A stretch of DNA of 64,000 bases from Sphingomonas sp. BK580 (GCF_014194975.1 NZ_JACIAY010000011.1:62001-126000), one strand, 5' to 3'. Shown: positions 36,298-45,881, counted from the stretch's first letter. Program-made: numbers and translations. The notes: generated by a model from the letters alone, not told the origin.

Positions 36298-36308
36298 CCT
36301 GCTCGAGA

Positions 36309-36333
36309 CGGCGGGGTGAGTGGCGCCCCGCCG
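36309..36333 (+). terminator. Hairpin after the 60-aa gene, followed by a run of ten G
   Basis: CGGCGGGG and CCCCGCCG form an 8-bp stem with a nine-base loop. No T-run follows; instead ten G residues occur at 36338-36347. It may be a weak terminator. The G-run is a likely spot for sequencing or replication slippage. Confidence 0.4.
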
Positions 36334-36522
36334 ATCTGGGGGGGGGGAGGAGCGGCGAGGCGCCAATCGAACCGCGGCTAATGGGGTCGGCTACGGTCAC
36401 CCTCTGAACCTCGCCCGGGCCACCCCGTTCCCGTGGGGCGAGAAAAAACAACACCTTACACGCCGCCTGAGTCACCTGAGGCAGCTCAAGGAACGAGTCC
36501 GCGCCGCGGGTGATTCATCCCG

Positions 36523-37625
36523 GTGAAGCGAGCTCGATCCTCGACGCGGGAGGCGCTGAACGCCTGTCCCGTCACGGCGCCGGATCTTCCGGTCGACGCG
36601 ATGCACTTCATCACCTGTCCGGAGTGCGGCCAGGACGTGGACTGCCGCAAGCTCGGCGACGTCCTTCACCATGACGAGCCCGGCCACGAGCCCCTGCCGC
36701 CAACCACCGCGGCTCCGCCGCTGGCGTTTGTCGAGCCCATGCTCCCGACGTTGGTCGATGTGGCTCCCGACGGGGATGGCTGGAGCCACGAGATCAAGTA
36801 CGATGGCTACCGGACACAGCTTGTGATCGAGCCGACTGGCGTGCGCGCGTTCACGAGAAACGGTCATGATTGGACCGCGCAGTACCGGCCGGTAGTCGAG
36901 GCGGCTCGCCAGCTCCACTGCTCGCGCGCGATCATCGATGGTGAGATGATCGTTCAGGATGAAGCCGGGCGGAGCGATTTCAACTCACTCCGCTTGGCGA
37001 TCGGCCGTAACCCGGAGCGCCTCGTCTTCATGGCCTTCACTGCCTCCATGCCGATGGGACGAACCTCCGATCACTCCCGCTGGAGCAGCGTCGCGAGCGC
37101 CTCGAGGAGATCATCGGCGCCTTCGATCCCGGCAATCCCATCCACTACAGCGCGGAGGTCCGTGGGGGCGGCCCTGACTTCTTCGCGGCCGTTGATCGGA
37201 TGGGGCTGGAAGGGATCGTGTCGAAAAAGCGCGGCAGCCGCTACCAGAGCGGGCGGACCAAAAGCTGGCTCAAGATCAAGGCTTGGACCGAGGAGGAGTT
37301 CCTGGTCGTAGGAACGGAAGTGACACCGGGCGAGCCGGTGTCCGCGCTCCTGGCTCGCGAGACCGAAGGTGGCCTAGAATACGCCGGCGGAGCAGCGGTG
37401 ACGCTCGCAGCTCCGATCCGAGAGGTCTTCTACGCTGCAACGGAGCAGCTCAGGCGAGACAAGCCGCTTGCCGGGATGCCGAGATCTAAAAAGGCACGTT
37501 GGATCGAGCCGCAGATGCGCGTCCGGGTTCGGCATCTGAAGGGCAGCGACAAGGTGCGTCATGCTTCGCTGGTCGATGTGACGGAGCTGTGCGGAGTGCG
37601 CCGAAAGGCGGGTCTACCGCGTTGA
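36523..37625 (+). pseudogene. ATP-dependent DNA ligase (LigD-like), split by a frameshift
   Basis: The first part has a Cys pair (ITCPECGQDVDCRKLG) and then the ligase core with the AMP-binding lysine in EIKYDGYR, followed by DGEMIV and RLVFMAF. Near 37039 the frame breaks. Restoring one base before ACTGCCTCC gives CLHADGTNLRSLPLEQRRER, and the protein continues through GLEGIVSKKRGSRYQSGRTK and SWLKIK (motifs IV and V) to an OB fold ending at 37625. The loss of one base in the run GCCTTCAC is the simplest explanation. Either the gene is inactive or the sequence has an error there. GTG 36523 or ATG 36601 may be the start. No Ku gene is nearby. Confidence 0.85.
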
Positions 37626-37644
37626 CGCGGCGAAGGAGACCGCT

Positions 37645-37878
37645 TTGACCGACCTGCCGACCTTGCTCGAGAGCACCTCAATCACCATCCCGCTCGATGT
37701 CATGCTCGAGCTGATCCGTGCCGCTCGCGGTGACAGCTCGGAGGCCTTGCGCGAAGAGGTCGACAACCTTCTTAAACTCGAGGTCATTGGCACACTCGAG
37801 GGCCTCTCAGGCATCACCGAGGAACAGGTTGCTGAGCTCGTGACGCAGGCATTCGGGGACACTACCTCTCAGGCCTGA
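37645..37878 (+). CDS. Small protein of unknown function (77 aa)
   Basis: The TTG start at 37645 is preceded by GAAGGAGAC at a proper distance. The product is acidic and helical (PLDVMLELIRAARGDSSEAL; EGLSGITEEQVAELVTQAF). It lies 20 bp after the ligase gene and is probably cotranscribed. It converges on the membrane-protein gene at 37887. Confidence 0.55.
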   Translation: MTDLPTLLESTSITIPLDVMLELIRAARGDSSEALREEVDNLLKLEVIGTLEGLSGITEEQVAELVTQAFGDTTSQA

Positions 37879-37886
37879 TCCGATCG

Positions 37887-38201
37887 TCACTTCGCACCGA
37901 GAAGCGCCAGGACAGCCGCGAGCGACATGACGAATAGCGAAAGCCATATCGCAATCTGGCCGTAGATATGAAGAACTACGCCGACCCATGAAAATCTCCG
38001 ACGCAGCAGGATTCCGCTGCCAACGGCTACGAAGAACGCAACCGTGGTGGGAAAGGCTATAGATGGAGATCGCTGCAGCCCTGCTTCCGCAAGGGGCATC
38101 AATCCGATCGCGGTGACGAGCAGCCACGAAAACGCTAGCAGCAGGCCGTCGATGGCTTGCGCCCTTGAACCAGCCTCGGGCGAGGTTTGCGCGCTTGCCA
38201 A
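37887..38201 (-). CDS. Small membrane protein (104 aa)
   Basis: TTG 38201 is chosen because AAGGAGGG lies five bases upstream; the frame continues further but without a ribosome site and through the divergent gene. Three hydrophobic segments are visible (about residues 18-38, 47-64 and 72-98), with RRR between the second and third. No family is recognised. Its start is only 41 bp from the start of the divergent gene at 38243. Confidence 0.55.
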   Translation of the reverse strand: MASAQTSPEAGSRAQAIDGLLLAFSWLLVTAIGLMPLAEAGLQRSPSIAFPTTVAFFVAVGSGILLRRRFSWVGVVLHIYGQIAIWLSLFVMSLAAVLALLGAK

Positions 38202-38219
38202 AAAACCCTCCTTAGCATA

Positions 38220-38235
38220 GCCTCCGCGCGGAGGC
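38220..38235. promoter_or_regulatory. 16-bp perfect palindrome between divergent small membrane-protein genes
   Basis: GCCTCCGCGCGGAGGC reads the same on both strands and sits in the 41-bp gap between two divergent starts. Its right half supplies the GGAGG ribosome site of the plus-strand gene. It could be an operator or form a hairpin that masks the ribosome site. Confidence 0.5.
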
Positions 38236-38242
38236 GTTTGCC

Positions 38243-38446
38243 ATGCAAAAGTTCGATAATACCCTATACTACTTGACCGTAGATAGTCCTGGCGGACCGG
38301 TGTACGCGACAAAGTCGACGGACGATGATGCTGACACACAATACTGCAACGATGAAGCAGCAACAAGCCGTGGGGTGCGCCTTGGACAGATGATCGGTTC
38401 TATCGTATTGCTAAGCGGCTTTCTCTACTGCTGGTTTGCCCTGTAG
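38243..38446 (+). CDS. Small protein with C-terminal membrane helix (67 aa)
   Basis: ATG 38243 follows GGAGG at eight bases. The first 45 residues are polar and acidic (KSTDDDADTQYCNDEAATS); the end is one hydrophobic helix (LGQMIGSIVLLSGFLYCWFAL). It would sit in the inner membrane with the polar part on one side. GC content is lower than in its neighbours. It ends three bases before the stop of traG on the other strand. Confidence 0.5.
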   Translation: MQKFDNTLYYLTVDSPGGPVYATKSTDDDADTQYCNDEAATSRGVRLGQMIGSIVLLSGFLYCWFAL

Positions 38447-38449
38447 GCA

Positions 38450-41332
38450 CTATTCCCGCCTTGTTGGGTCGGTGAAGAATTGGCGGTTTAAGTCCTTGTT
38501 CACCTCCGACTGGACCTGACTTCCTGCCTGAACAGCACCTTGCCGCATAACGCCCTGAGCATCTTGCTCCGACTGCAACGCGGCCTTTCCAGTCCGGACA
38601 CGCTCCCGCGCTTGCTCGCCACTCGGTAGCGTCGGCGCTGCGGGGAGCGACGCTAGGCCCTTCGGATGATGCCTTGCTATGACGTCTGCATCTGAGCTGA
38701 CCGGGGGCGGCGCAACTTGCACCAAGTCCGGCTGATGCAAACTTGGAGCAACCTGGTCATAAATTTCCTGCTTCTTCTGCGCCAGGAATGTCGCCAGCAT
38801 ACCGTCCCTTGTCAGTCGTTCTTGCTGAGTGAAAGTGGCCTGATGGAGGCTTGGCGCATTAAGTCCGGGCTTCTCTGCCGCCATCCGAGTGTACCATTGG
38901 CTAAATTCCTGACTAAGGTTCTCGCTCATTTGGAGACCGTGGGACTCAGCGAAGCTAGCATCGCGGGTCAGCTGCTGGGATAGTTCGTGTAGCTTCTGAG
39001 CACGTTGCTCATGTGAGTATGCCATCGCGAGCGCGTCCTCCTCACTCACGGAAGATGTGCGATCCGTAGAGGCGCGCGTGTAGGTCCCTACTTTGGTGTA
39101 CGTACCGCTTGAGGTTCCGGCGGAATCACCGTTCGCATGCTCATTGCGAGCTGCGTCAGAAGAGCTGCTATTCGTATCGTCAGTCCGGGTGCGATCTGCA
39201 CTATGGTTGAGGCCATCACGCTGAGCACCAGTCCAAGTGACGCTCCCTGAAACCTTTGGGATCGGGACAGCGTCAAGGATTCGATCCAACCGACCTCGTG
39301 GGGCATTCGTTGTTTGGTTGGCCGCTGGAGCAGTCCCAGTGCCCTGATCTGCTTTTTGGGCTGGCTCCGCACGTCGTGTACGCGTCGGAGAGCCCGCTTC
39401 GATGCCTCCTTGCACTTGATGAAGGGTTTCTGCGCTGCGGCTCTTAGCGTCTGTCGATCGAAGGGTCTGTCCGGTCGACGAGCGGTTCTCAATACCGTTA
39501 GAGACAGATCCAGTGTCGCGATCAAACGTCTCGAACGAGGTTCCTGTTTGGCCGCCCTGACCAGTCTCGAAGCCGGAGCCGATGGTCGTCGATCGACCGG
39601 TTGAACTCCGGTTCGTGTGCGTAGCCGACCTGATTGCGGCCGCTGCTTCCAGCTCGCTTCGCGACGCTCTCTCAGCGTCACTAGCTGCCTGCCTCATCTC
39701 CGCGACATACCCGGAGGACATCGTCGGTTGAACAGCAAGCTTACTCATGCCGGGCGTGACATCGAAGACCGACTGGCCGTTGCCATAGCTGCTCGTTGTG
39801 GTTCCATCATCGTAGCGGAACGAGGAGCCCGCCGTCGCAGCTGAGGAGAACATCGGTGCATTCGACCACTGGTCGCTCTGGCGCATGTTGGAGGTCGAGT
39901 TGGCGAAGCTCGTATTCCCGTACGAGTAGTTGCCGGTCGTCTGCTCGGCAGCGGCAGCTTCCGCGGCGTTTTGCGCCGGGCTGAGGATCGACGTCGCCTG
40001 ACCCGAAATGCTCATCGCGCCCTTGGCGAGACCAGCAGCGAGGAACGGCACACTCATCAGCATGAACCCCGCGATCGTCGCGGTCTCGGCGTTGACGGCC
40101 CCGATCCCGGCGTAGGTGCCAAGAGTCATGCCACCCTCGGCCACGCCCTTCGCCGCGATCGTCGCGCGGGTCATGCAGATCATGTGAAGGATGACGTAGA
40201 GCGGTCCCCACGAGGCGAGATAGAAGAAGCCGGTCAGGTATCCCTTCAGTGCTCCGACACCCGTCTGCGGCATCAGGAACAGCGGGAAAATCACCGGGAA
40301 CATCGCGTAGAACACGACGGTCAGCACGATGTTGAGGATCGGCACCCAGCTCATCGCCTGCTGCGCGATCGAGTTGTACGTGTTGCGCGCCTGAATGTCC
40401 GCGCGTGTGGTGGCGAACGTATCGATCGACGCCGCGCCTGGCCCGCCTGCCATGCCGTCACGCGCCTGCATAAAGGCGTTGATGGCCGTGTTCTGGCGCA
40501 TGACAGCCTCAAAGTTGGGGCTCGCGGCGGTGAAGGCCTGATTGACGATCGGCACGTCCTCCCGGAGCTTAGCCGAGGCGACTGCCGTCGAGAGCTTCGG
40601 ATAGGCCTGCTTCGACCAGAGCGGCGTGTGCGCTGCGATCATGGGCGTCCACTGCTCGGAAAGCAGGTTGTAGGCGTTGTTGCAGGTGATGATGTCGGTC
40701 GTGACCGCTGCACCGGCGCGGCTGGTCCACGGCTGCGACCGCGCGACTGAGCCCGGACCCATCGCGTTCCAGAGGTCCTTGGCGTTGGCGAGGTCGGTCA
40801 TCGACTTCTGCCCGAGCATGATGTCGCCGAAGACGCAGTTCTTGAAGTGCGCCGAGAGGTTGGTAGCGAACTCGGCGTCGCGAATCTCGAAATTGCGCGT
40901 CGCGTCGAACAGGCGTGCGCCGTAGACCATGCCGTTGGTCGAGTAGTTGAGCTGGCTTGGCATCGTGAAGACGGTCTCGGCCGTCCGCGTCAGCCAGTCG
41001 CCGACCTGGCTGGTGAAGCTCGCCATGACGCCGAGCCCGAGAGGCACGTTGGCGATCGTCGCAGGCGCAAGCGAGGGATTGATGCGGTCGGTCACCTTCA
41101 CACTGACGGTCGGCACCATGAGGCACGAGTAGATCAGCGTCGAGCCGAGGAACCAGTTCATCCAGACGCGCCAGTTCATCGTGAACGCGACCGACATGAG
41201 CGTGTAGATCAGGCCGAGGATCATCACCACCCGTAGCAGGGCGCGATAGCCGCCTCCGCCTGTCCACGCGGCAACCGCGTTGAACGTGTTGACGATGTAT
41301 TCGCCGCCACCAATCGTGAAGACCTCGACCAT
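38450..41332 (-). CDS. traG: F-type conjugation protein TraG (mating-pair stabilisation/entry exclusion)
   Basis: The protein has 960 residues, against about 940 in F. The N-terminal half has several membrane segments (about 25-75, 325-400 and 420-445) and the TraG_N pattern (GGGEYIVNTFNAVAAWTGGG; PILNIVLTVVFYAMFPVIFP). The C-terminal half is hydrophilic, Ser/Thr/Gln-rich and probably periplasmic. TraG acts in pilus assembly with its N-terminal domain and stabilises mating pairs. It is the last gene of the tra operon, directly behind traH, and codon use changes little from the neighbouring genes in the N-terminal half. The low-complexity C-terminal part is less GC-rich and may evolve quickly. 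Confidence 0.92.
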   Translation of the reverse strand: MVEVFTIGGGEYIVNTFNAVAAWTGGGGYRALLRVVMILGLIYTLMSVAFTMNWRVWMNWFLGSTLIYSCLMVPTVSVKVTDRINPSLAPATIANVPLGLGVMASFTSQVGDWLTRTAETVFTMPSQLNYSTNGMVYGARLFDATRNFEIRDAEFATNLSAHFKNCVFGDIMLGQKSMTDLANAKDLWNAMGPGSVARSQPWTSRAGAAVTTDIITCNNAYNLLSEQWTPMIAAHTPLWSKQAYPKLSTAVASAKLREDVPIVNQAFTAASPNFEAVMRQNTAINAFMQARDGMAGGPGAASIDTFATTRADIQARNTYNSIAQQAMSWVPILNIVLTVVFYAMFPVIFPLFLMPQTGVGALKGYLTGFFYLASWGPLYVILHMICMTRATIAAKGVAEGGMTLGTYAGIGAVNAETATIAGFMLMSVPFLAAGLAKGAMSISGQATSILSPAQNAAEAAAAEQTTGNYSYGNTSFANSTSNMRQSDQWSNAPMFSSAATAGSSFRYDDGTTTSSYGNGQSVFDVTPGMSKLAVQPTMSSGYVAEMRQAASDAERASRSELEAAAAIRSATHTNRSSTGRSTTIGSGFETGQGGQTGTSFETFDRDTGSVSNGIENRSSTGQTLRSTDAKSRSAETLHQVQGGIEAGSPTRTRRAEPAQKADQGTGTAPAANQTTNAPRGRLDRILDAVPIPKVSGSVTWTGAQRDGLNHSADRTRTDDTNSSSSDAARNEHANGDSAGTSSGTYTKVGTYTRASTDRTSSVSEEDALAMAYSHEQRAQKLHELSQQLTRDASFAESHGLQMSENLSQEFSQWYTRMAAEKPGLNAPSLHQATFTQQERLTRDGMLATFLAQKKQEIYDQVAPSLHQPDLVQVAPPPVSSDADVIARHHPKGLASLPAAPTLPSGEQARERVRTGKAALQSEQDAQGVMRQGAVQAGSQVQSEVNKDLNRQFFTDPTRRE

Positions 41333-41344
41333 CGCTCGCTGTCC

Positions 41345-42814
41345 TTAGTTGAGGCCCTGCGCGCTCAGCCCGCGCGAGAAGTTGAGCGACGCTGCCATCG
41401 CCGGCGACATGCTGTTCTGCAGCGTCGACTCGAGCATCACCGATTTGTTGATGAGGAAGATCGTCTGGTTGAGCGTGTCCTTCAGTTTGAAGTCACGCTG
41501 CGCATAGCGCTCGCGCGCGGCCGCAAGCTGCTCACGCCACGCCTTGCTCACATCGACATCGCCCGACTGAACCTGCACCGACGACTGGCTGATCCGATCG
41601 AGCATGTTGTCGATCATCGCCGAGAGCAGGTTGATCGCCACGATCTCGGCGAGCGCGCTGGTCTCGCCGGGGTTGAAGCTCTGGTGCGCCATCGCCTGCA
41701 CCGCCAGCATTTTGTAGAGCGGTAGCGAGGTCATGTTGAGCAGCTGCTGCTCCGCGACGTCGAGCGCGCTGTCCGTGCGGATCTTGGAGTTGATCGAGTC
41801 GATCATTCCCTTGATCTTCGTCCGCAGTCCGACGGCGATCTGCAGCTGCTGCTCCGTCACCTTGAGGCACTTCAGCTGCTCATCGCACTTCAGGAACTTG
41901 ACCGGTGTGCCGCCAGTGCCGGTGCCGTCGAGCAGGGCAGTGACGACCGCCTCTTCGGCAGGACCGTGGAAGGCGACCATTGGGCCGCCATCCGGCGCAC
42001 CCTTCGGGTCGACGACGATCGTGCCGACCAGCGTCATCAGGTACTCGGAGAAGCCCTGGTCGTAGGTGCCGAACTTGTTCGATTTCTGGATTGCGTCCCA
42101 GGTGTAGTTGCGCGGCGCGCCGGCCGCGTTCTCGGCCATCTTGGGGTCCTTGCTGGCGTCGATCGTCGCTTCCTGCTTGCCGCCGGGGCCGCATTCCTGC
42201 CGCGAGCGCGCCCAATCGGAGAACATGCCCTCGCTGTTGCCGATCGCGGCGCAGACGTTCGAGCGTGCGCCGGCCATCTTGGGCCACAGGCCACCCACCA
42301 GACCCTGCGCGGCCTCGCAGGACGAGATGTTCATCTGGTTCATCTGCTGCGCCTTGTTGGCCATGCCGTCCATGACCTTCCCGATCTCCGGGGACACGCT
42401 GTCGATAGCGAGCTGGAAGGCGAAGCCGAGCGCATTGTTGGCGGTCGCCTTCAGCATGGCGACCATCTCGGCGCCGTTGATGAAGGAGAAGGAGCCCGTG
42501 AAAATGTCGATGCCGCCGCAGCCGGCGCGCACGCTCGGCATCTGCAGGTTGAACGGCTGCACGCTCTTCTGCGGGAAGCGCGTCCAGACGTTGCCCATCG
42601 AGTAATAGCCTGCGGTCTGCCCCTGGTAGGCAGAAGGGCCGGTCACATTGGCTGCGCCCCCAGCATCCTGGAAGAAGCTGTTCATCTGACCGGCAACGTC
42701 GGCACGAGCGATGTCGACCGGGATCATGCTCGCGGCGCCGAGCACCGCGATGGCCGCGGCGGTACGCCGCATCAGCACGCGGAAGGGTGAAGGGCGAGGG
42801 GAGCGGGCGGGCAT
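41345..42814 (-). CDS. traH: F-type conjugation protein TraH
   Basis: This 489-residue periplasmic or outer-membrane-associated protein has a signal peptide (cut near ARA/D). The family pattern is present: GYYSMGNVWTRFPQKSVQPF near the N-terminus, CGGIDIFTGSFSFINGAEM, and conserved cysteines (SSCEAAQGLVGG; LKCDEQLKCLKV). It is needed for pilus extension and interacts with TraF and TraU/TrbI. The start ATG overlaps the traF stop by one base. Confidence 0.93.
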   Translation of the reverse strand: MPARSPRPSPFRVLMRRTAAAIAVLGAASMIPVDIARADVAGQMNSFFQDAGGAANVTGPSAYQGQTAGYYSMGNVWTRFPQKSVQPFNLQMPSVRAGCGGIDIFTGSFSFINGAEMVAMLKATANNALGFAFQLAIDSVSPEIGKVMDGMANKAQQMNQMNISSCEAAQGLVGGLWPKMAGARSNVCAAIGNSEGMFSDWARSRQECGPGGKQEATIDASKDPKMAENAAGAPRNYTWDAIQKSNKFGTYDQGFSEYLMTLVGTIVVDPKGAPDGGPMVAFHGPAEEAVVTALLDGTGTGGTPVKFLKCDEQLKCLKVTEQQLQIAVGLRTKIKGMIDSINSKIRTDSALDVAEQQLLNMTSLPLYKMLAVQAMAHQSFNPGETSALAEIVAINLLSAMIDNMLDRISQSSVQVQSGDVDVSKAWREQLAAARERYAQRDFKLKDTLNQTIFLINKSVMLESTLQNSMSPAMAASLNFSRGLSAQGLN

Positions 42815-43722
42815 CAGAAGTCCTCGCCGGGCTTGGTGTTGGTGAGCATGAAGATGCGCTCCATGATCTCGTCGGCCGACATGACGCCGAAGCCGATGGG
42901 GACGGTCTTGCGGGTGACGGTGTCGAAGAGCACCAGCGCCGGCGTGGCGAGCGGCACGCCCATGCGCTCGCGCTGGCCGCTGTCGACGACGTAGTTGGGG
43001 AAGGAGCGGCTCGGCCCGCCGTCAGTCGAGACCGCCATCACCGTCATGCGGTGGCTGTCGGCGACCGAGCGGAGGATGGGCGAGAACACCTCACAAGCCG
43101 CGCAGCTCTGCGCGAAGAAATAGAACATGCCGTAGCGCTGGCCGATACGCGCCAGCGCCTGATCGCGGGTCGCGCTGCGGTTGTCGGTCCACGCGCGCTT
43201 GCCAACCGTCGAGACCGGTCGCTGCAGCGTGTAGTCGATGTCGGGGTTCTGCCAGAGCGCGCGCTGCCAGGTGTCGGAAAACACCGAGGCGCGGTCGAGC
43301 TGCTCACGCTGGAAGCGGACGTAGGCGATCACGTTGGCCTCGGTCGGCTCGAGGATGGCCTTGTTCTTCAGTTCGTTGAGCTGCCGCGTGATGGCCTTCA
43401 TGCGATCGGTTGCCGAAGCCTGCGCCTGCTGCACGGCCTGCGGCGTCTTAGGGAGCGCCTTGGGGCGCTCGCAGTAGAACCACTGCCCTAGACGGCGCTG
43501 GCCGCAGTAGAAGTCGTCACCCTGCGCCGGCCCAGCCGCGCTTACCTCAAGGACCTCCGGCTGCGCCTGGTCCTCGGCAGTTTCGCCTTCGCCAACGTCC
43601 GCCATGGAGGCGGACTGGAGATCCAACGACTGCGCGGGCGCCGCGATCGGCGCGGCCGCGGCGAGCAGCATGAGGAGCGTGGCGGCGAAGCGGCCGCGGC
43701 GGTTATCCCTGATCGTCGTCAT
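42814..43722 (-). CDS. traF: F-type conjugation protein TraF (thioredoxin-like, periplasmic)
   Basis: A signal peptide (ATLLMLLAAAAPIAAPAQS) is followed by the conserved FYCGQRRLGQWFYCERPK and a thioredoxin-fold domain that keeps a CxxC (QSCAACEVF); F TraF lacks this pair. It probably helps fold the disulfide-rich transfer proteins TraN, TraU and TraH. The start is uncertain: ATG 43722, 43728 or 43746 are possible. GGGGAG favours 43722, giving 302 residues. It overlaps the 135-aa gene upstream. Confidence 0.92.
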   Translation of the reverse strand: MTTIRDNRRGRFAATLLMLLAAAAPIAAPAQSLDLQSASMADVGEGETAEDQAQPEVLEVSAAGPAQGDDFYCGQRRLGQWFYCERPKALPKTPQAVQQAQASATDRMKAITRQLNELKNKAILEPTEANVIAYVRFQREQLDRASVFSDTWQRALWQNPDIDYTLQRPVSTVGKRAWTDNRSATRDQALARIGQRYGMFYFFAQSCAACEVFSPILRSVADSHRMTVMAVSTDGGPSRSFPNYVVDSGQRERMGVPLATPALVLFDTVTRKTVPIGFGVMSADEIMERIFMLTNTKPGEDF

Positions 43723-44110
43723 CGTCATGCTCCCCGTCGAGCTCAATCATTGCGAGTTGAAGGACCGACATCATCCGCGCGACGTCGAGCATCTTGGTGC
43801 CCTGATCGAGCATGCGGACGATCCCGCGCAGGTGGCTGCGGCCGTGCTTGCGGCCCTTGATCGTGGCGCGCATGCCTGTCGGGCGGCGAACCAGCCACCC
43901 GGCATCGACCATGCGCGGGAAGGAGCGCTCGACCTCGCGCGGGTCGACGTCGCACTGGAACCAGTGGCTAACCGTCTGCGCGACCTCGCCCGCGGAGGTG
44001 CCGCGGCTCGAGCGATGAATACGAAGGAACACCGCCAGATCGAGCACCGACATGTCGATCATGCACGGCCCCCCCGGACCGTCCGCATCATTTGCGCCCG
44101 TGAAGGTCAT
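43703..44110 (-). CDS. Uncharacterised tra-operon protein between traN and traF
   Basis: The product has up to 135 residues; a shorter start at ATG 44062 (MIDMSVLDLAVFLRIHRSS) is possible. A predicted winged-helix-like segment (GTSAGEVAQTVSHWFQCD; ERSFPRMVDAGWLVRR) and an acidic C-terminal tail of five Asp residues are visible. It overlaps traN upstream by 23 bp and traF downstream. It occupies the position of trbE in F but is not similar to it. A DNA-binding or assembly role is conceivable; no family is recognised. Confidence 0.65.
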   Translation of the reverse strand: MTFTGANDADGPGGPCMIDMSVLDLAVFLRIHRSSRGTSAGEVAQTVSHWFQCDVDPREVERSFPRMVDAGWLVRRPTGMRATIKGRKHGRSHLRGIVRMLDQGTKMLDVARMMSVLQLAMIELDGEHDDDDDQG

Positions 44111-45881
44111 AATACCCCTGAATCTTTTGCTGGATGTCGTTCATTACGCTGACCTCATCCGGCAGCTTCGCTGCGTCCATGAACTCGGCATAGACCTCGG
44201 AGAAATCCATCCGGGACAGGTCGAGGCGCTGAAACTCCTCGATCGTGAAGCCCTTGCAGGTTTCGTCCTTGGGTTTGCCCCATGGCTTGTTGATCTGCAG
44301 GCGACCTTGCTCCTGCAGGATCCGGGAAAGCTTGCTGCCGAAACAGCAGTAGGCGTCCTTCGACGTTACGCAGACGCCGAGGATCTTGTCCGAGCAGTAG
44401 GATCCGACCTTATGGCAGAGCCCCTTGTCGTCCTTCTCGTCGAGCTGCTTCTCGGCCGAGCTGCACAGCCACGGCGTCAACAGCGGCACGCCCTTGCCGG
44501 AGCAGCAGTTGGAGGCGCCGAAGATCTTCTTGTTGCAGGTGTTGCGCTCGCCCGAGAAGACCGTGAGCTTGTCCGGGTCGAACTGCTTGCCCGCATCGCC
44601 GATCGCGTGGAGCGCCACCAGCGCGTCCTTGAACTCGGTCGAGGCCTCACGCTCGATCTGCTCGCAATCGCCGTTGATGCAGTAGACGTCGTTGCCGCAG
44701 ACATACTGCTTGTCGGTCGCAGCAGGATCGTCAGGCAGCGGACAGCTGTAGACGCGCTGCGACACCTTGCAGGCGCCGTCTCTCGGATCGTCGAGGCACT
44801 CGTCGCGGAGGAACTTGCACTGCTTGTTGTCGTCGAGCGCGCTGCAGTCGCTCGCCGGCTGGAGCCGCTGGCAGGTGAAACTCCGCGACCAGGCCCAGCA
44901 GCTCTGCGTCACCGCCACGCCCTCGATCGTGCGCGTCTCCGGCCCCTCTGTGCACACCTCGGCGACCTGTGCGGTGCAGCTCGTGTCGGCGGCCAACGCG
45001 GGGCACGTGCCCTCGTTGCGCGTCACGGTGACGGTCGTCTCGCCCTCCTTCTTGAGGAAGACGGTGTTCGTTTTGAAGTTAAAGTGGGCCGGGATCTCGC
45101 CCTGCGGGATCTCGGTCGAGCAGGAGTAAAGCTGCGCGGTGCCGCTGACCTTGCTCTTACAGAATTTGCGGTAGTCCTCGATGTTCGTGCCACCGGCGCC
45201 CATCTCGATTTGGGCATCGCAGACGTGCTTGGACACCGGCTCGGCGCGGCAGATACCGGCCGCGACCTTGGCCTGCATCACCGTATTGCGAGCAAAGCCG
45301 TTGCCCTCGTTCTTGTCCGGCGCACCGTAGTAGAACCAGCGTGAGGTGTTGATGACGCTCGGCACCATGGTGCCGCGGCAAGTCTCGTTGGCCTGGGTGA
45401 CCTTGGAGCCCTTGTTGCAGGTCGCCTCGTAATAGCCCTTCGAGCCGACCGAGGGCGGGAGAGCGGTGCAGGTGCCCGTCGTGCCGCCGATGTTCTGCCC
45501 GCCGAGGTAGGTCTCGGGGTCCTTCTCGATCGCGGTGCCGCGCGAGGTCGCCGCGAGGATTTCCGAGTTGCTGAAGCTCGGGCGGGTGCCGGCCGTGTCG
45601 ACGACGGTGCCATAGGCGTCGCTGGTCGGCGCCGCGCCTTTGCCGTCCATCGTCAGCTTGTCGGGATCGTCGAAATAGACCTTCTCGGGCAGGTCCGTGC
45701 CGCCGTAGCCGGGCAGCTCCTGCAGCTTGGCGTCGCTGGGTCCCAGGCTCTCGTCCGCGCGCATCGCCTTGCCCATGGCGTTGCCTTCCTGGCGCGCCTG
45801 CTCGATCGTCGTCTGCGCGATGACGCCGCTGGCGCCGCCCGCAATGACGGCGAGGAAAAGCGAGGCGGCGAGGCGCTTCAC
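44088..45881 (-). CDS. traN: F-type conjugation protein TraN (mating-pair stabilisation adhesin)
   Basis: This 597-residue outer-membrane protein begins at a GTG with a signal peptide (FLAVIAGGASGVIAQ) and is very rich in cysteine. Examples are CSTEIPQG, QSCWAWSRSFTCQRL, CKFLRDECLDD, SNCCSGKGVPLL and YCCFGSKLSRILQEQGR. TraN recognises receptors on the recipient cell in F-like systems. The Cys content explains the two thiol-disulfide proteins (TraF, DsbC) in the same operon. It follows trbC directly. Confidence 0.93.
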   Translation of the reverse strand: MKRLAASLFLAVIAGGASGVIAQTTIEQARQEGNAMGKAMRADESLGPSDAKLQELPGYGGTDLPEKVYFDDPDKLTMDGKGAAPTSDAYGTVVDTAGTRPSFSNSEILAATSRGTAIEKDPETYLGGQNIGGTTGTCTALPPSVGSKGYYEATCNKGSKVTQANETCRGTMVPSVINTSRWFYYGAPDKNEGNGFARNTVMQAKVAAGICRAEPVSKHVCDAQIEMGAGGTNIEDYRKFCKSKVSGTAQLYSCSTEIPQGEIPAHFNFKTNTVFLKKEGETTVTVTRNEGTCPALAADTSCTAQVAEVCTEGPETRTIEGVAVTQSCWAWSRSFTCQRLQPASDCSALDDNKQCKFLRDECLDDPRDGACKVSQRVYSCPLPDDPAATDKQYVCGNDVYCINGDCEQIEREASTEFKDALVALHAIGDAGKQFDPDKLTVFSGERNTCNKKIFGASNCCSGKGVPLLTPWLCSSAEKQLDEKDDKGLCHKVGSYCSDKILGVCVTSKDAYCCFGSKLSRILQEQGRLQINKPWGKPKDETCKGFTIEEFQRLDLSRMDFSEVYAEFMDAAKLPDEVSVMNDIQQKIQGYYDLHGRK

